Assembly (NCBI RefSeq): GCF_025822245.1
Contig: NZ_JACKTL010000030.1
Coordinates: 62,001-126,000 of the forward strand
Source of the DNA: Mycolicibacterium hodleri
GTDB lineage: Bacteria; Actinomycetota; Actinomycetes; Mycobacteriales; Mycobacteriaceae
Direction: 5' to 3'
Length of the DNA: 64,000 nucleotides
How positions within the stretch are numbered: the stretch's first letter is position 1; every line of letters starts with the position of its first letter. The notes beneath the pieces were generated by a model. It saw only the letters and a list, made by a program, of their open reading frames with translations. It was not told the DNA's origin and ran no database searches. Both the position numbers and the translations under genes were made by a program. Of this stretch, positions 16,580-25,719 are shown in pieces.

Positions 16580-18403
16580 TCACGGCTGCGGCACGGCGGC
16601 CAGCAACTGCCGGGTGTACTCGTGCTGCGGGCGCGCGAAGATCTCCGCGGCGTCGCCGGACTCGACGATCGACCCCTGGAACATCACCACCAGTCGGTCG
16701 GCGAGATGCTTGACCACCGACAGGTCGTGCGAGACGAAGAGATACGACAATCCGAACCGCTCCTGCAGGTCCAGCAGCAGGTTGACGATGCCGGCCTGGA
16801 TCGACACGTCGAGGGCCGAGACCGGTTCGTCGAGCGCCAAGATCTTCGGTTGCAACGCCAACGCGCGTGCGATGCCGATGCGCTGCTTCTGGCCGCCGGA
16901 GAACTCGGCCGGATACCTTCCGGCGTCCTCGCGTCGCAGCCCCACGGTGCTCAGCAGCTCGGCGACCCGCTCGTCAACGTGCTTCTTGTCGAACCCGTTG
17001 GCGGTCAACGGTTCTGCCAGCGCATCGAAGACGGGCAAGCGTGGATCGAGGGAGGCCACGGGGTCTTGGAACACCACCTGTAGATCGCCTCGCAGTGCCC
17101 GCCGCGAACGGTGGTCGAGGGTGGCGACGTCGTGGCCGAGGACTTCGATGGAACCACCTTGGGGCGCAGCGAGTTCCAGTACCTGGTGCAGCGTGGTCGA
17201 CTTCCCCGACCCGGATTCTCCGACGATGCCCAGGGTTTGACCCTGCCGCAGGTCGAAGCTGACGCCGTCGACGGCCCGCACCTCGCCGATGCGGCGCCGG
17301 AACACCGCGCCCTTGGTGAGGGTGAAGGTCTTGACGAGGTTCTCGACGCGGAGCACGACGGGCGCGTCGGGGTCGGCCGCGGCGTCCGCCGGCGCCGTCG
17401 ACACGCCGTAGACGTCGGCGGCCGAGCGGCCCGCGACGTCGTCGGTGCGGATGCAGGCCGCGGTGTGGCCGGGCCCCACGGAGATCAACTCCGGTTCGGC
17501 GGTGAGGCAGTCGTCGACGGCCATCGGACACCGCGGCGCGAACGGACAGCCCGGGGGGAGGGCGGCCATCGACGGTGGGACGCCGGGGATCGGCACCAGT
17601 CGAGAGCCCTGGGCGGCGTCGAGGCGGGGCACCGAACCCAGCAGCCCGACGGTGTACGGCATGACGCGGCTCTCGGCCAGGTCGGCCACCGGCGCGGCCT
17701 CGACGGCCCGGCCCGCGTACATCACCAGCGCCCGGTCGGCGAACTCCGAGACCACGCCCAGGTCGTGGGTGATGATCAGCACGCCTGCGCCCGTCACGTC
17801 GCGGGCCGTGCGCAACACGTCGAGGATCTGCGCCTGGACGGTGACGTCGAGTGCGGTCGTCGGCTCGTCGCAGATGATGAGGTCCGGGTCGTTGGCGATG
17901 GCGATGGCGATCACCACGCGCTGGCGCTCGCCGCCGGACAGTTCGTGGGGAAAGGCCTTGGCGCGGCGTTGCGGCTGCGAGATGCCCACCAACTCGAGGA
18001 GTTCCACGGCCCGCGCCGCGGCGGCCGACCGGCTGAGGTCGCGTTGGTGCACGCGAATTGCCTCCGCGATCTGCTGACCCACCGGGTAGACGGGGGTCAG
18101 CGCCGACATCGGATCCTGGAAGACCGTGCCGACCACCCGGCCACGGATGCGCGACATCCGCTGATCGTCGAGTCCGATGAGCTCGTCGCCGTGCAGCCGC
18201 ACCGAGCCGGACACCCGGGCGTACTCCGGGAGCAGCCCGACGACCGCCATCGCGGTCGCGGACTTGCCCGCGCCGGATTCGCCCACCAGCGCGACGACCT
18301 CGCGGGGCTTGACGTCGAACGTCATGCCACGCACGGCCGCGACGTCCTCGGCGTCGGTGGTGAAGCCGACGCGCAAGTCGGTCACCTCGAGTAGTTCGCT
18401 CAC
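16580..18403 (-). CDS. oppD: Oligopeptide ABC transporter ATPase with two nucleotide-binding domains, OppD
   Basis: A 607-residue fusion of two ATPase domains. The first has Walker [10 protein letters not shown] at residue 41 and signature LSGGERQRV; the second has Walker [10 protein letters not shown] and FSGGQKQRI. Between them the oligopeptide-transporter C-terminal segment carries four Cys (GCPF, RCPM, DDCL, AACI), the arrangement that binds a 4Fe-4S cluster in the M. tuberculosis protein. The GTG at 18403 overlaps the oppC stop (GTGA) and fixes the start; a longer frame upstream lies inside oppC. It powers peptide import through OppBC. Confidence 0.94.
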   Translation of the reverse strand: MSELLEVTDLRVGFTTDAEDVAAVRGMTFDVKPREVVALVGESGAGKSATAMAVVGLLPEYARVSGSVRLHGDELIGLDDQRMSRIRGRVVGTVFQDPMSALTPVYPVGQQIAEAIRVHQRDLSRSAAAARAVELLELVGISQPQRRAKAFPHELSGGERQRVVIAIAIANDPDLIICDEPTTALDVTVQAQILDVLRTARDVTGAGVLIITHDLGVVSEFADRALVMYAGRAVEAAPVADLAESRVMPYTVGLLGSVPRLDAAQGSRLVPIPGVPPSMAALPPGCPFAPRCPMAVDDCLTAEPELISVGPGHTAACIRTDDVAGRSAADVYGVSTAPADAAADPDAPVVLRVENLVKTFTLTKGAVFRRRIGEVRAVDGVSFDLRQGQTLGIVGESGSGKSTTLHQVLELAAPQGGSIEVLGHDVATLDHRSRRALRGDLQVVFQDPVASLDPRLPVFDALAEPLTANGFDKKHVDERVAELLSTVGLRREDAGRYPAEFSGGQKQRIGIARALALQPKILALDEPVSALDVSIQAGIVNLLLDLQERFGLSYLFVSHDLSVVKHLADRLVVMFQGSIVESGDAAEIFARPQHEYTRQLLAAVPQP

Positions 18404-19332
18404 GTGCGCCGCCGCCGCCGACGGGGTTTCGCACCCGGGTCGATCGCGTCGCGCAGTCCGTCGCCGATCACGTTGGCGCACAGCACGATCAGCACCAGGA
18501 TGCCGGCCGGGAACAGGAACACCCAGGGGAACGTGGTCACCGACGGGGTGCCGTCGGCGATCAGCGTGCCGAGTGAGACGTCGGGCGGTTGAATGCCGAA
18601 CCCCAGGAACGACAGTCCGGTCTCGGCGAGGATCGCGACGCCCACGTTGAGAGTGGTGTCGATGATGAGGATGGACGCGACGTTCGGCAACACGTGGCGG
18701 ACGATGATCCGCCGGTTGGACACGCCCATGTACCGCGCGGCGGTGACGAACTCGCGCTCACGCAGGCTCATCGTCATCCCACGTACGATGCGCGCGCTGA
18801 TCATCCAACTGAACGCCGCCAGCAGCAGGATCAACGAGAACACCCGGCCCGATTCCCCAAGGCGCGGTGTGACGATGGCGATGAGGATGAAGCTGGGCAC
18901 GACCAGCAGGAGGTCGACCACCCACATCGCCGTGCGGTCCCGCCACCCGCCGAAGTACCCGGCCACCGCGCCGACGGTGGCCGCGATGATCGTCGAGAGA
19001 AAGGCCACGCAGACGCCGATCAGCAGCGACTTTTGCATGCCGCGGAGGATCTGCGCCAACAGGTCCTGGCCGAGCCCGTTGGTGCCGAACCAGTGACTGG
19101 CGCTCGGCGGCTGCTGCAGGGCGAGGAAGTCCAGATCGGTGTAGCTCCATGGCAGCAACGGCGGCAGCGCGTAACAGCCGACGAACATCGCGGCCAGGAC
19201 GACCGATGCCGCCACGGCAAGCCGGTTGCGGAGGAACCGTCGCGTCGTCAACGCGCGTCGAGAGGCGAATCTTCCCACGTCCATCCCGGATTGCGCCGTC
19301 GACGACGCCTCCGTCGCGACCGGTTCGGTCAT
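18400..19332 (-). CDS. oppC: Oligopeptide ABC transporter permease OppC
   Basis: A 310-residue inner-membrane permease with six predicted helices, a long N-terminal cytoplasmic tail and an extracytoplasmic loop typical of OppC/DppC ([17 protein letters not shown]). The EAA loop that contacts the ATPase is present ([20 protein letters not shown]). It ends in basic residues (RRRRRRT). One base separates it from oppB and its stop overlaps the oppD start, so all three are probably co-translated. Confidence 0.94.
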   Translation of the reverse strand: MTEPVATEASSTAQSGMDVGRFASRRALTTRRFLRNRLAVAASVVLAAMFVGCYALPPLLPWSYTDLDFLALQQPPSASHWFGTNGLGQDLLAQILRGMQKSLLIGVCVAFLSTIIAATVGAVAGYFGGWRDRTAMWVVDLLLVVPSFILIAIVTPRLGESGRVFSLILLLAAFSWMISARIVRGMTMSLREREFVTAARYMGVSNRRIIVRHVLPNVASILIIDTTLNVGVAILAETGLSFLGFGIQPPDVSLGTLIADGTPSVTTFPWVFLFPAGILVLIVLCANVIGDGLRDAIDPGAKPRRRRRRT

Positions 19333-19333
19333 C

Positions 19334-20311
19334 TCAGGCCACCCTCACCCTCGGGTCCAGTGCCGCGTAGATGACGTCGGACAGCAGGCCGGCCAGCAGA
19401 ATGGTGGCTCCCGTGAAGACCGTGATCGCGGCGATGATGTTGGTGTCCTGGGTGGCGATGCCCTGAATCACCCACTCGCCCATGCCATGCCAGCCGAAGA
19501 TCTTCTCGACGAAGACGGCGCCCGTCACCAGACCGCCCACGCCGTAGGCGAACAGGGTGGCCATGGGTATCAGCGCCGTGCGCAGGCCGTGTTTGAACAA
19601 CGCCTGGCGGCGGGTCAGGCCCTTCGCCCGCGCGGTGCGGATGAAGTCCTGGCCCAGCACGTCCAGCATGGCGTTGCGTTGATAGCGGCTGAAGCCGGCG
19701 ATGGAGAACAGCGCCAGCGTGGTGGTCGGAAGGACCAGGTGCTGCAGGCGGTCGACGAACTGGCTGGCGGCCCCACCGGTCGTCGTCCCCGACGTCTCAC
19801 CGGTGTATTCGAAGACGTTGAATCCCAACGCCGTATTGGCGCGCAGCGCGCCGAGGATCAGCAGGTTGGCCACGACGAACGTCGGCATGCTGATCAACAG
19901 CAGCGACAGCACCGTGATCACGCGGTCGGACACCCGGTATTGCCGGACGGCGCCCCATGCGCCGACCACCACCCCGATCACGGTGCCGAGCACCGAACCG
20001 AGGAACACCAGACGCAGGCTGACGCCGATGCGTCGCCCCAGCTCGTCGGAGACCGGTTGCCCGGCCACGGTCGTGCCGAAGTCGCCCTGCACGGCCTCGG
20101 ATACCCAGTGGACGTAGCGCAGGGGGATGGGCTTGTCGAGCGCGAGCTCGGCGGCCTTGGCGTCGATGACGGCCTGCGGTGGCCGGGGGTTGCGGCCCTC
20201 GAGGCTGTCGAGCGGTTTGAACGACCACGACGCAAGCGCGAAGGTCAGGAACGACGCCAGCAGGAGCAGCACGACGTAGTTCAGCGCCCGGCGGGCGAGG
20301 AAGCGCGTCAT
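19334..20311 (-). CDS. oppB: Oligopeptide ABC transporter permease OppB
   Basis: A 325-residue permease, first gene of the opp operon. It begins MTRFLARRALNYVVLLLL with the usual first helix, and carries the EAA motif FIRTARAKGLTRRQALFKHGLRTALIP. Six helices are predicted. The extracytoplasmic loop after helix 1 is long, as in OppB/DppB. No peptide-specific or metal-responsive operator is evident in the 192 bases upstream; the promoter must lie there, opposite the small exported protein at 20504. Confidence 0.94.
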   Translation of the reverse strand: MTRFLARRALNYVVLLLLASFLTFALASWSFKPLDSLEGRNPRPPQAVIDAKAAELALDKPIPLRYVHWVSEAVQGDFGTTVAGQPVSDELGRRIGVSLRLVFLGSVLGTVIGVVVGAWGAVRQYRVSDRVITVLSLLLISMPTFVVANLLILGALRANTALGFNVFEYTGETSGTTTGGAASQFVDRLQHLVLPTTTLALFSIAGFSRYQRNAMLDVLGQDFIRTARAKGLTRRQALFKHGLRTALIPMATLFAYGVGGLVTGAVFVEKIFGWHGMGEWVIQGIATQDTNIIAAITVFTGATILLAGLLSDVIYAALDPRVRVA

Positions 20312-20503
20312 GACGCGCCCGTCGGAAACTGCATGGCCACAGGGTAGGAGATGAACCGCCGATTGCCGTTTCCCGGTCCACGTAAGTCTTGACTGGGAGT
20401 CCGCTTGGTGTTTGATGCGCGTCTGCTTCGGTTACCCCGTGGAGCAGCGGGGGCCGACCAGGCCCCCGGCACACCCGAACAGCCCCGATTGGGAGGGACC
20501 ACC

Positions 20504-20755
20504 ATGAACGGCAAGAGCATGAAGTTAGTGGCCGCGAGCGTCGGTGCAGGAGCATTGATCGCCGGTGGCGCGTTGACCGTGGCGACGTCGAGCTCGGCGG
20601 AGCCGTCGACCCCGGGCCCCGTGCCGACGGAGGAAGCCACGATCGGCGAGACGACGACCGAGACGGTGGCGCCCGAGACGCCCACCACGTCGTCGGCCGT
20701 GCCCCCGATCGAGGGCCCCGCAGCGCTCCCGCCGGAGCAGCAGGACGCGCTGTAG
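20504..20755 (+). CDS. Small exported Thr/Pro-rich protein
   Basis: An 83-residue protein with a Sec signal peptide (MNGKSMKLVAASVGAGALIA) and predicted cleavage after about residue 32 (SSSAEP). The mature 50 residues are acidic and rich in Thr, Pro and Glu with no fold visible. GGGAGGG at 20491-20497 is a strong ribosome binding site for the ATG at 20504. Similar short exported proteins are common in mycobacteria. The stop is 2 bases from the converging gene, and a strong hairpin follows. Function unknown. Confidence 0.75.
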   Translation: MNGKSMKLVAASVGAGALIAGGALTVATSSSAEPSTPGPVPTEEATIGETTTETVAPETPTTSSAVPPIEGPAALPPEQQDAL

Positions 20756-20757
20756 AC

Positions 20758-21240
20758 CTAGTGACCTGGTGACAGGGGAGGCCCCATGGAGGAGACCATG
20801 GCGGCCTCCCCTTGTCGCGTGGCCTTGATGACGACGGTGTCGCCGACGGCGAACGGCGGCGCGCTGGCGTTCTCGACCTCGCGAATCCCGTAGGTCTGCG
20901 TGAAGCCGTCCGCGCTGCGGGCCGTCACCGAGGTCGGCGAGATTGCCGTGATCGCGCCCGTTTGGGTCATCATCGTGGAGTAGCCGCCGTGGTCGTCGGC
21001 CACCACGTATTCACCGTGCAGTGAGGCGGGTTCGGCCTCACTGCGATGAGCTCCGAGTGGTGAGCCCGGGGGCCCCTCGAAGCCGGCGAAGCCCGCAAAG
21101 TCACCAAAACCGCCAGGTCCACCGTGTCCGCCCGTCTCGGTGGCCGCGGCGATCGCGGCTCCTCCGACGCCAGCCACCGCCGCCGCCACCGCGACGGCGC
21201 CGATCGTCTTCCGCATGCCCCAGGTGTTCACGGCAGCCAC
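20758..21240 (-). CDS. Exported Gly-rich protein, DUF5666-like
   Basis: A protein of up to 160 residues with a signal sequence (MRKTIGAVAVAAAVAGVGGAA) and a Gly/Phe/Pro-rich segment after it (GGHGGPGGFGDFAGFAGF). The C-terminal part (GAITAISPTSVTARSADGFT, then FAVGDTVVIKATR) resembles the small OB-like DUF5666 beta domain. The ATG at 21240 is the longest start; the ATG at 21216 gives the most typical signal peptide and no ribosome binding site settles it. It is divergent from the two-component system and shares its promoter region, so it may be a target of it. Confidence 0.75.
   Translation of the reverse strand: MAAVNTWGMRKTIGAVAVAAAVAGVGGAAIAAATETGGHGGPGGFGDFAGFAGFEGPPGSPLGAHRSEAEPASLHGEYVVADDHGGYSTMMTQTGAITAISPTSVTARSADGFTQTYGIREVENASAPPFAVGDTVVIKATRQGEAAMVSSMGPPLSPGH
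20774..20812. terminator. Hairpin terminator between convergent genes
   Basis: A 10-bp arm at 20774-20783 pairs with 20803-20812, and the stem extends by CCATGG (20784-20789) against CCATGG (20796-20801) with one bulged base, leaving a 6-base loop. It lies 19 bases past the stop of the small exported protein and within the 3' coding end of the converging gene. There is no U tract, as is usual for mycobacterial terminators. Confidence 0.6.
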
Positions 21241-21279
21241 TCTGCCGGGCCAAGCTATGGGCCAGCTGTGAGACTGTGT

Positions 21280-21308
21280 TCACAGGTCGCGCATAGGGTT
21301 GGCACAGG
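21280..21308 (+). promoter_or_regulatory. PhoP-box-like repeat array upstream of the response regulator
   Basis: Three 7-bp repeats, TCACAGG (21280), GCATAGG (21291) and GCACAGG (21302), have exactly 4-base spacers and an 11-bp period. The published M. tuberculosis PhoP box is two TCACAGC repeats with a 4-bp spacer. The array lies 42 bases before the response regulator ATG, in the region shared with the divergent exported protein, suggesting autoregulation. Confidence 0.7.
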
Positions 21309-21349
21309 ACGTGCCCATCGCACGGGCCCACACTGAGGACGTGACCACC

Positions 21350-22099
21350 ATGAACGGCGCCGACCGCGAACACGCCGATCCCGCCCGGCTCGTCATGCGC
21401 AGATCGGATGGCAAGCCCATCAACGTGCTGGTGGTCGACGACGAGCCGGTGCTCGCCGAGCTGGTGTCCATGGCGCTGCGCTACGAGGGTTGGGACATCT
21501 CCACCGCCGGTGACGGCGAAACCGCGATCGCGGTGGCCAAGGAGAACCCGCCCGACGTCGTCGTGCTGGACGTGATGTTGCCCGACATGAGCGGATTGGA
21601 CGTGTTGCACGAGCTGCGCGCTCAGATTCCCGGGCTCCCGTTGTTGCTGCTGACGGCGAAGGACTCGGTCGAAGACCGCATCGCCGGCCTGACCGCGGGC
21701 GGCGACGACTACGTCACCAAGCCGTTCAGCCTCGAAGAGGTCGTCTTGCGGCTGCGGGCGTTGCTGCGGCGCACCGGGGTGGCCGACGAGACGGGCGGCG
21801 CGCAAATCGTGGTCGGCGACCTGGTTCTCGACGAGGACAGCCACGAGGTCACCCGGGCGGGGGAGCCAATCACGTTGACGGCGACCGAGTTCGAGCTGTT
21901 GCGATTCATGATGCGCAACGCCAAGCGGGTCCTGAGCAAGGCGCAGATCCTCGATCGGGTGTGGAGTTACGACTTCGGTGGTCGCTCCAACATCGTCGAG
22001 CTGTACGTGTCGTACCTCCGCAAGAAGATCGACAGCGGTCGTGAGCCGATGATCCACACGCTGCGCGGCGCCGGGTACGTCCTCAAGCCGCCGCGATGA
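21350..22099 (+). CDS. OmpR-family response regulator, PhoP/TcrX-like
   Basis: A 249-residue response regulator. The receiver domain has the acidic pair VVDDE, phosphoacceptor Asp in VVLDVMLPDMSG, and the Thr and Lys switch residues in LLTAKDS and DYVTKPFS. The C-terminal winged helix has the recognition region NIVELYVSYLRKKID, very close to that of PhoP. GAGGAC 9 bases upstream supports the ATG at 21350; an in-frame GTG at 21341 is possible. Its stop overlaps the kinase start (ATGA). It likely controls itself and the glycosyltransferase genes downstream. Confidence 0.92.
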   Translation: MNGADREHADPARLVMRRSDGKPINVLVVDDEPVLAELVSMALRYEGWDISTAGDGETAIAVAKENPPDVVVLDVMLPDMSGLDVLHELRAQIPGLPLLLLTAKDSVEDRIAGLTAGGDDYVTKPFSLEEVVLRLRALLRRTGVADETGGAQIVVGDLVLDEDSHEVTRAGEPITLTATEFELLRFMMRNAKRVLSKAQILDRVWSYDFGGRSNIVELYVSYLRKKIDSGREPMIHTLRGAGYVLKPPR

Positions 22100-23751
22100 G
22101 CCCGGGCGCCGCCGGACCGGGTCCGCGGACGGGGTCGCACAGTCGCATCCTGGCGCCGCGCACGTGGTCGCTCCGAATGCGGCTGTTGTTCACGCAGGTG
22201 GTGTTGCTCGCGGTGGTGTGCGCCAGCATCGGCATCGCGACCGAGTTTGCGCTGCAACGGTTCCTGGTACGCCAGCTCGACAACCAGGTGGTCGAGGCGG
22301 GCAAGCGCTCAGCGGCCATCTTCGAGCTGCCGCGTCCGATGCCGCCCATCCCGTTCGAGGCGTCCCGTGACTCGGACAAGGGGGGCGACGACTACGCGCC
22401 CCGCAACCGCTTCTTCGATCCGGAGGCGGGGCCCGGGCCCGGTTTCCTCAACGCGCCGGGGCAGGCCACCCGGACGGTCGGGGCCGTCGTCTCGCCGTCG
22501 GGCGACATCGACGCCGGCGTGATCACCAATGACGGTGGCCGGGCCGAGATCAGTGCCGCTGCGGCCGCCGCGCTGGCGAAGGTGCCGCCGACCCGCACCC
22601 CGGTCACGATCGAACTCGACGGCCAGGGCAAGTACCGGGTGATCGCGCTGCACGCCCGCCACGGCGACGAGACGATCGTGACGGGCTTGCCCACCGCGGT
22701 GGTCGACGACACCCTGCTGTGGGTGGTCGGCATGTTCTGCGTCCTGGCCGTCATCGCCCTGATTGCCGCCGCCACCGCGGGGGTGCTCGTCATCCGTCGT
22801 CAATTGGCGCCGTTGTCCCGTGTCACCACGGCCGCGAGGGACGTCGCGGCCCTCGAACTCGACAAGGGCGAGGTCAACCTGCCCAGCCGCATCGTCGAGG
22901 TCGACCCGGAGGGCGTGCACACCGAAGTGGGGCAGCTCGGGACGGCGTTGAACACGATGCTCGACCGCGTCGCGGGGGCGTTGTCCGCTCGCCACGCCAG
23001 CGAGACCCGGGTGCGCCAGTTCGTCGCCGACGCCAGCCACGAGCTTCGTACCCCGCTCGCCGCGATCCGCGGGTACACCGAACTCGCGCAACGAAAGAGA
23101 CGCGAACTCCCCGACGACGTCGCACACGCGATGAGTCGCGTCGAGTCCGAGACCGGTCGCATGACCCACCTCGTCGAGGACTTGCTGCTGCTGGCCCGGC
23201 TCGACTCGGGGCGGGCGCTGGTGCGGGAATCGGTCGACCTGACCAGGCTCGTCGTCGACGCGGTCAGCGACGCGCACATCGCGGGTCTCGACCACGATTG
23301 GGCGCTTGACCTGCCCGAGGAGCCGGTCGTCGTGGTCGGTGACGAGGCCCGGCTGCAGCAGGTGCTGGTGAACCTGTTGGCCAACGCACGGATTCACACC
23401 CCGGCGGGAACGGCGGTCACCACGTCACTGTCCCGGGAGGGTGACACGGCGGTGCTTACCGTCGCCGACGGCGGCCCCGGCATCGCGGCCGACCTGTTGC
23501 CGGAGATCTTCGAGAGGTTTGCCAGGGGTGACTCGTCACGCGCGCGGCGCGGAGCCGCCCCGGCAGCTTCGAGCCCCAGCCCCAGCGGCAGCACCGGTCT
23601 GGGCCTTGCCATCGTCGCCGCGGTGGTCAAGGCGCACGAGGGGAAGATCGACGTCCGAAGCGAACCCGGCCGGACGGAGTTCGTCGTCCGGCTGCCCGCC
23701 CACACCGATTCTTCACAGGTGACGCACAGGGTGAGCCAATCGAGCACATAG
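22096..23751 (+). CDS. Sensor histidine kinase, membrane-bound
   Basis: A 551-residue kinase. Two membrane helices flank a periplasmic sensor of about 150 residues: helix 1 near residues 32-55 and helix 2 near 212-236, followed by a HAMP linker. The phosphoacceptor His is in DASHELRTPLAA. The ATPase domain has the N box (NLLANARIHTPAG), G1 (DGGPGIA) and G2 (STGLGLAIV), with an unusual Ala/Ser/Pro-rich insertion just before G2. The sensor contains a Pro/Arg/Asp-rich loop. The stimulus is unknown. It is co-translated with the response regulator. Confidence 0.92.
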   Translation: MSPGAAGPGPRTGSHSRILAPRTWSLRMRLLFTQVVLLAVVCASIGIATEFALQRFLVRQLDNQVVEAGKRSAAIFELPRPMPPIPFEASRDSDKGGDDYAPRNRFFDPEAGPGPGFLNAPGQATRTVGAVVSPSGDIDAGVITNDGGRAEISAAAAAALAKVPPTRTPVTIELDGQGKYRVIALHARHGDETIVTGLPTAVVDDTLLWVVGMFCVLAVIALIAAATAGVLVIRRQLAPLSRVTTAARDVAALELDKGEVNLPSRIVEVDPEGVHTEVGQLGTALNTMLDRVAGALSARHASETRVRQFVADASHELRTPLAAIRGYTELAQRKRRELPDDVAHAMSRVESETGRMTHLVEDLLLLARLDSGRALVRESVDLTRLVVDAVSDAHIAGLDHDWALDLPEEPVVVVGDEARLQQVLVNLLANARIHTPAGTAVTTSLSREGDTAVLTVADGGPGIAADLLPEIFERFARGDSSRARRGAAPAASSPSPSGSTGLGLAIVAAVVKAHEGKIDVRSEPGRTEFVVRLPAHTDSSQVTHRVSQSST

Positions 23752-23763
23752 CCCACTCACCGA
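23713..23763 (+). promoter_or_regulatory. PhoP-box-like repeat array before the first GT39 gene
   Basis: TCACAGG (23713) and GCACAGG (23724) are followed in the same 11-bp register by a degenerate copy (23735), ACATAGC (23746) and TCACCGA (23757). The array overlaps the kinase stop codon (TAG at 23749-23751) and ends 11 bases before the GTG of the glycosyltransferase gene. Confidence 0.6.
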
Positions 23764-23774
23764 AGATCGATGGA

Positions 23775-25664
23775 GTGACCGCCGTTCTCACGCGCCCCGC
23801 GCACGCCGACGACGGCGCCACCGACCCCGACGACCTGCGCCGTCAGCGGCTTACGCTCGGCGAACGGGTGTCGCTCGGGGTGCTGCTGGTCACCACGGCG
23901 CTGCTCTACCTGTGGAACCTGTCAATCAACGAGTGGGCCAACGGCTTCTACTCCGCGGCCGTGCAGGCCGGGGCCGACGACTGGACGGCCATGCTGTTCG
24001 GGTCCAGCGACGCCGGAAACGCCATCACCGTGGACAAGACGCCCGCCGCGCTGTGGGTGATGGACGTCTCGGTGCGGCTGTTCGGTCTCAACTCGTGGAG
24101 CGTCCTGGTGCCGCAGGCGCTGGAGGGGGTGGCCGCGGTCGCGCTGCTCTACGCCGCGGTGCGCCGGGCGGCCGGTCCGTCGGCGGCCTTGCTCGCCGGC
24201 GCGGTGTTCGCGCTGACTCCCGTCGCCGCGCTGATGTTCCGCTTCAACAACCCCGATTCCCTTCTGGTGCTCGCCCTGGTGGCCGGCGCGTACTGCGTCC
24301 AGCGCGCCTGCGAGCGGGATGCCAACCGCTGGTGGTTGACGGGTGCGGGTGCGGCGGTCGGCGTCGCCTTCCTGGCCAAGATGATGCAGGCCTTCCTGGT
24401 GCTGCCCGCGTTTGGCGTCGCCTACCTGATCGCCGCCGCGGTGCCGCTGCGGACGCGGCTGGTGAGGTTGGCCGCAGCCGTGGCGGCAATGGTGGTCAGC
24501 GGCGGCTGGTACCTGCTGCTCGTCGAGCTGTGGCCAGCGTCCTCGCGCCCGTACATCGGTGGCTCGCAGGACGACAGCATCGTCGAACTCGCCTTGGGCT
24601 ACAACGGAATCGGCCGGCTCACCGGTGAGGAAACCGGTGGCCTCGGCAACATGAACTTCGACGTCGGCTGGGGACGGTTGTTCGGCGTCTCGATGGGCAC
24701 CTACAGCGCCTGGCTGATCCCCGCCGCGGTGATCTTCCTCGCCGCCGGCGTGATCGTCACCCGCCGTGCCCCCCGGACCGATCCGGCGAGGGCCGGGCTG
24801 ATCATCTGGGGCGGGTGGCTGGTCGTCACCGCCGTCGTCTTCAGCTACGCCAACGGCATCCTGCACCAGTACTACACGGTCGCCCTCGCCCCCGCGATCG
24901 GTGGAACCATCGGCATCGGTGCAGTGTTGCTGTGGCGCAACAGATCCGACGTGCGAGCCGTCATCGCGATGTCCGGCACCGTCCTGGTGACGGTCGTGCT
25001 CGCCGCGGTCCTGCTGGCCCGCAGGCACGACTGGCTGCCGTGGCTCGGCACGGCGGTCGCCGTCGCCGGGGTCGGCGCCGCGGTGCTGCTCCTGGTCGTG
25101 GGCCGGCTCCCGCGGCGGGTTGCCACGGGCGTGGCCGGGCTCGCGATCCTGGCATGTCTGGCGGCACCGACGGCCTACTCACTGGCCACGGTCGCCACCC
25201 CGCACTCCGGGGCCATCCCGTCGGTCGGGCCGGCACGCGGGCACGGTTCCTTCGGCGGTCCGGGCGGCCCCGGCGGCGGCTTCCTCGACATCCCCGAGCC
25301 GGGGCCGGGGCTGACGGAGATGCTGTCCGACGGCGCCGACCGGTTCCAGTGGACGGCCGCCGTGGTCGGCTCGAGCAACGCGGCGGGCTACCAACTCGCC
25401 GTCGGCGCTCCGGTGATGGCCGTCGGTGGATTCAACGGCACCGATCCGGCGCCGACGCTCGCCGAGTTCCAGCGCGACGTCGCCGACGGCCGGATCCACT
25501 ACTTCATCCGCGCCCACTCGATGTTCGGCATGCCCGTGGGACGTGGCACGACCGGCAGCCGCGAGGCCGCTGACATCGGCGAATGGGTCGAGGCGCACTA
25601 CGCGCCGAAGACCGTCGACGGCGTCGTCCTCTACGACCTCACCGAGGTGCCCAATCACTCATAG
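23775..25664 (+). CDS. GT39-family (ArnT/PMT-like) membrane glycosyltransferase, copy 1
   Basis: A 629-residue GT-C fold protein with about ten membrane helices. It has the segment SDAGNAITVDKTPAALWVMD typical of the YkcB-like branch, and MFRFNNPDSLLVL in the membrane region. Such enzymes transfer a sugar from a polyprenyl-phosphate donor to an acceptor on the outer face of the membrane. The last 130 residues form an extracytoplasmic domain after a Gly/Pro-rich linker (SFGGPGGPGGGF). The GTG at 23775 follows GATGGA closely. The next gene encodes the likely donor synthase. Acceptor unknown. Confidence 0.87.
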   Translation: MTAVLTRPAHADDGATDPDDLRRQRLTLGERVSLGVLLVTTALLYLWNLSINEWANGFYSAAVQAGADDWTAMLFGSSDAGNAITVDKTPAALWVMDVSVRLFGLNSWSVLVPQALEGVAAVALLYAAVRRAAGPSAALLAGAVFALTPVAALMFRFNNPDSLLVLALVAGAYCVQRACERDANRWWLTGAGAAVGVAFLAKMMQAFLVLPAFGVAYLIAAAVPLRTRLVRLAAAVAAMVVSGGWYLLLVELWPASSRPYIGGSQDDSIVELALGYNGIGRLTGEETGGLGNMNFDVGWGRLFGVSMGTYSAWLIPAAVIFLAAGVIVTRRAPRTDPARAGLIIWGGWLVVTAVVFSYANGILHQYYTVALAPAIGGTIGIGAVLLWRNRSDVRAVIAMSGTVLVTVVLAAVLLARRHDWLPWLGTAVAVAGVGAAVLLLVVGRLPRRVATGVAGLAILACLAAPTAYSLATVATPHSGAIPSVGPARGHGSFGGPGGPGGGFLDIPEPGPGLTEMLSDGADRFQWTAAVVGSSNAAGYQLAVGAPVMAVGGFNGTDPAPTLAEFQRDVADGRIHYFIRAHSMFGMPVGRGTTGSREAADIGEWVEAHYAPKTVDGVVLYDLTEVPNHS

Positions 25665-25698
25665 CCGACGCATAGCTTGCGCAAACGGTCAGCACGAG
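25659..25698 (+). promoter_or_regulatory. PhoP-box-like repeat array before the GT2-GtrA gene
   Basis: TCATAGC (25659), GCATAGC (25670), GCAAACG (25681) and GCACGAG (25692) stand in exact 11-bp register; the first two are the closest to consensus. The stop codon of the first GT39 gene lies inside the first repeat. The array ends 21 bases before the ATG of the GT2-GtrA gene. Confidence 0.6.
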
Positions 25699-25719
25699 CA
25701 GCCGAACGACGATGGAGAC

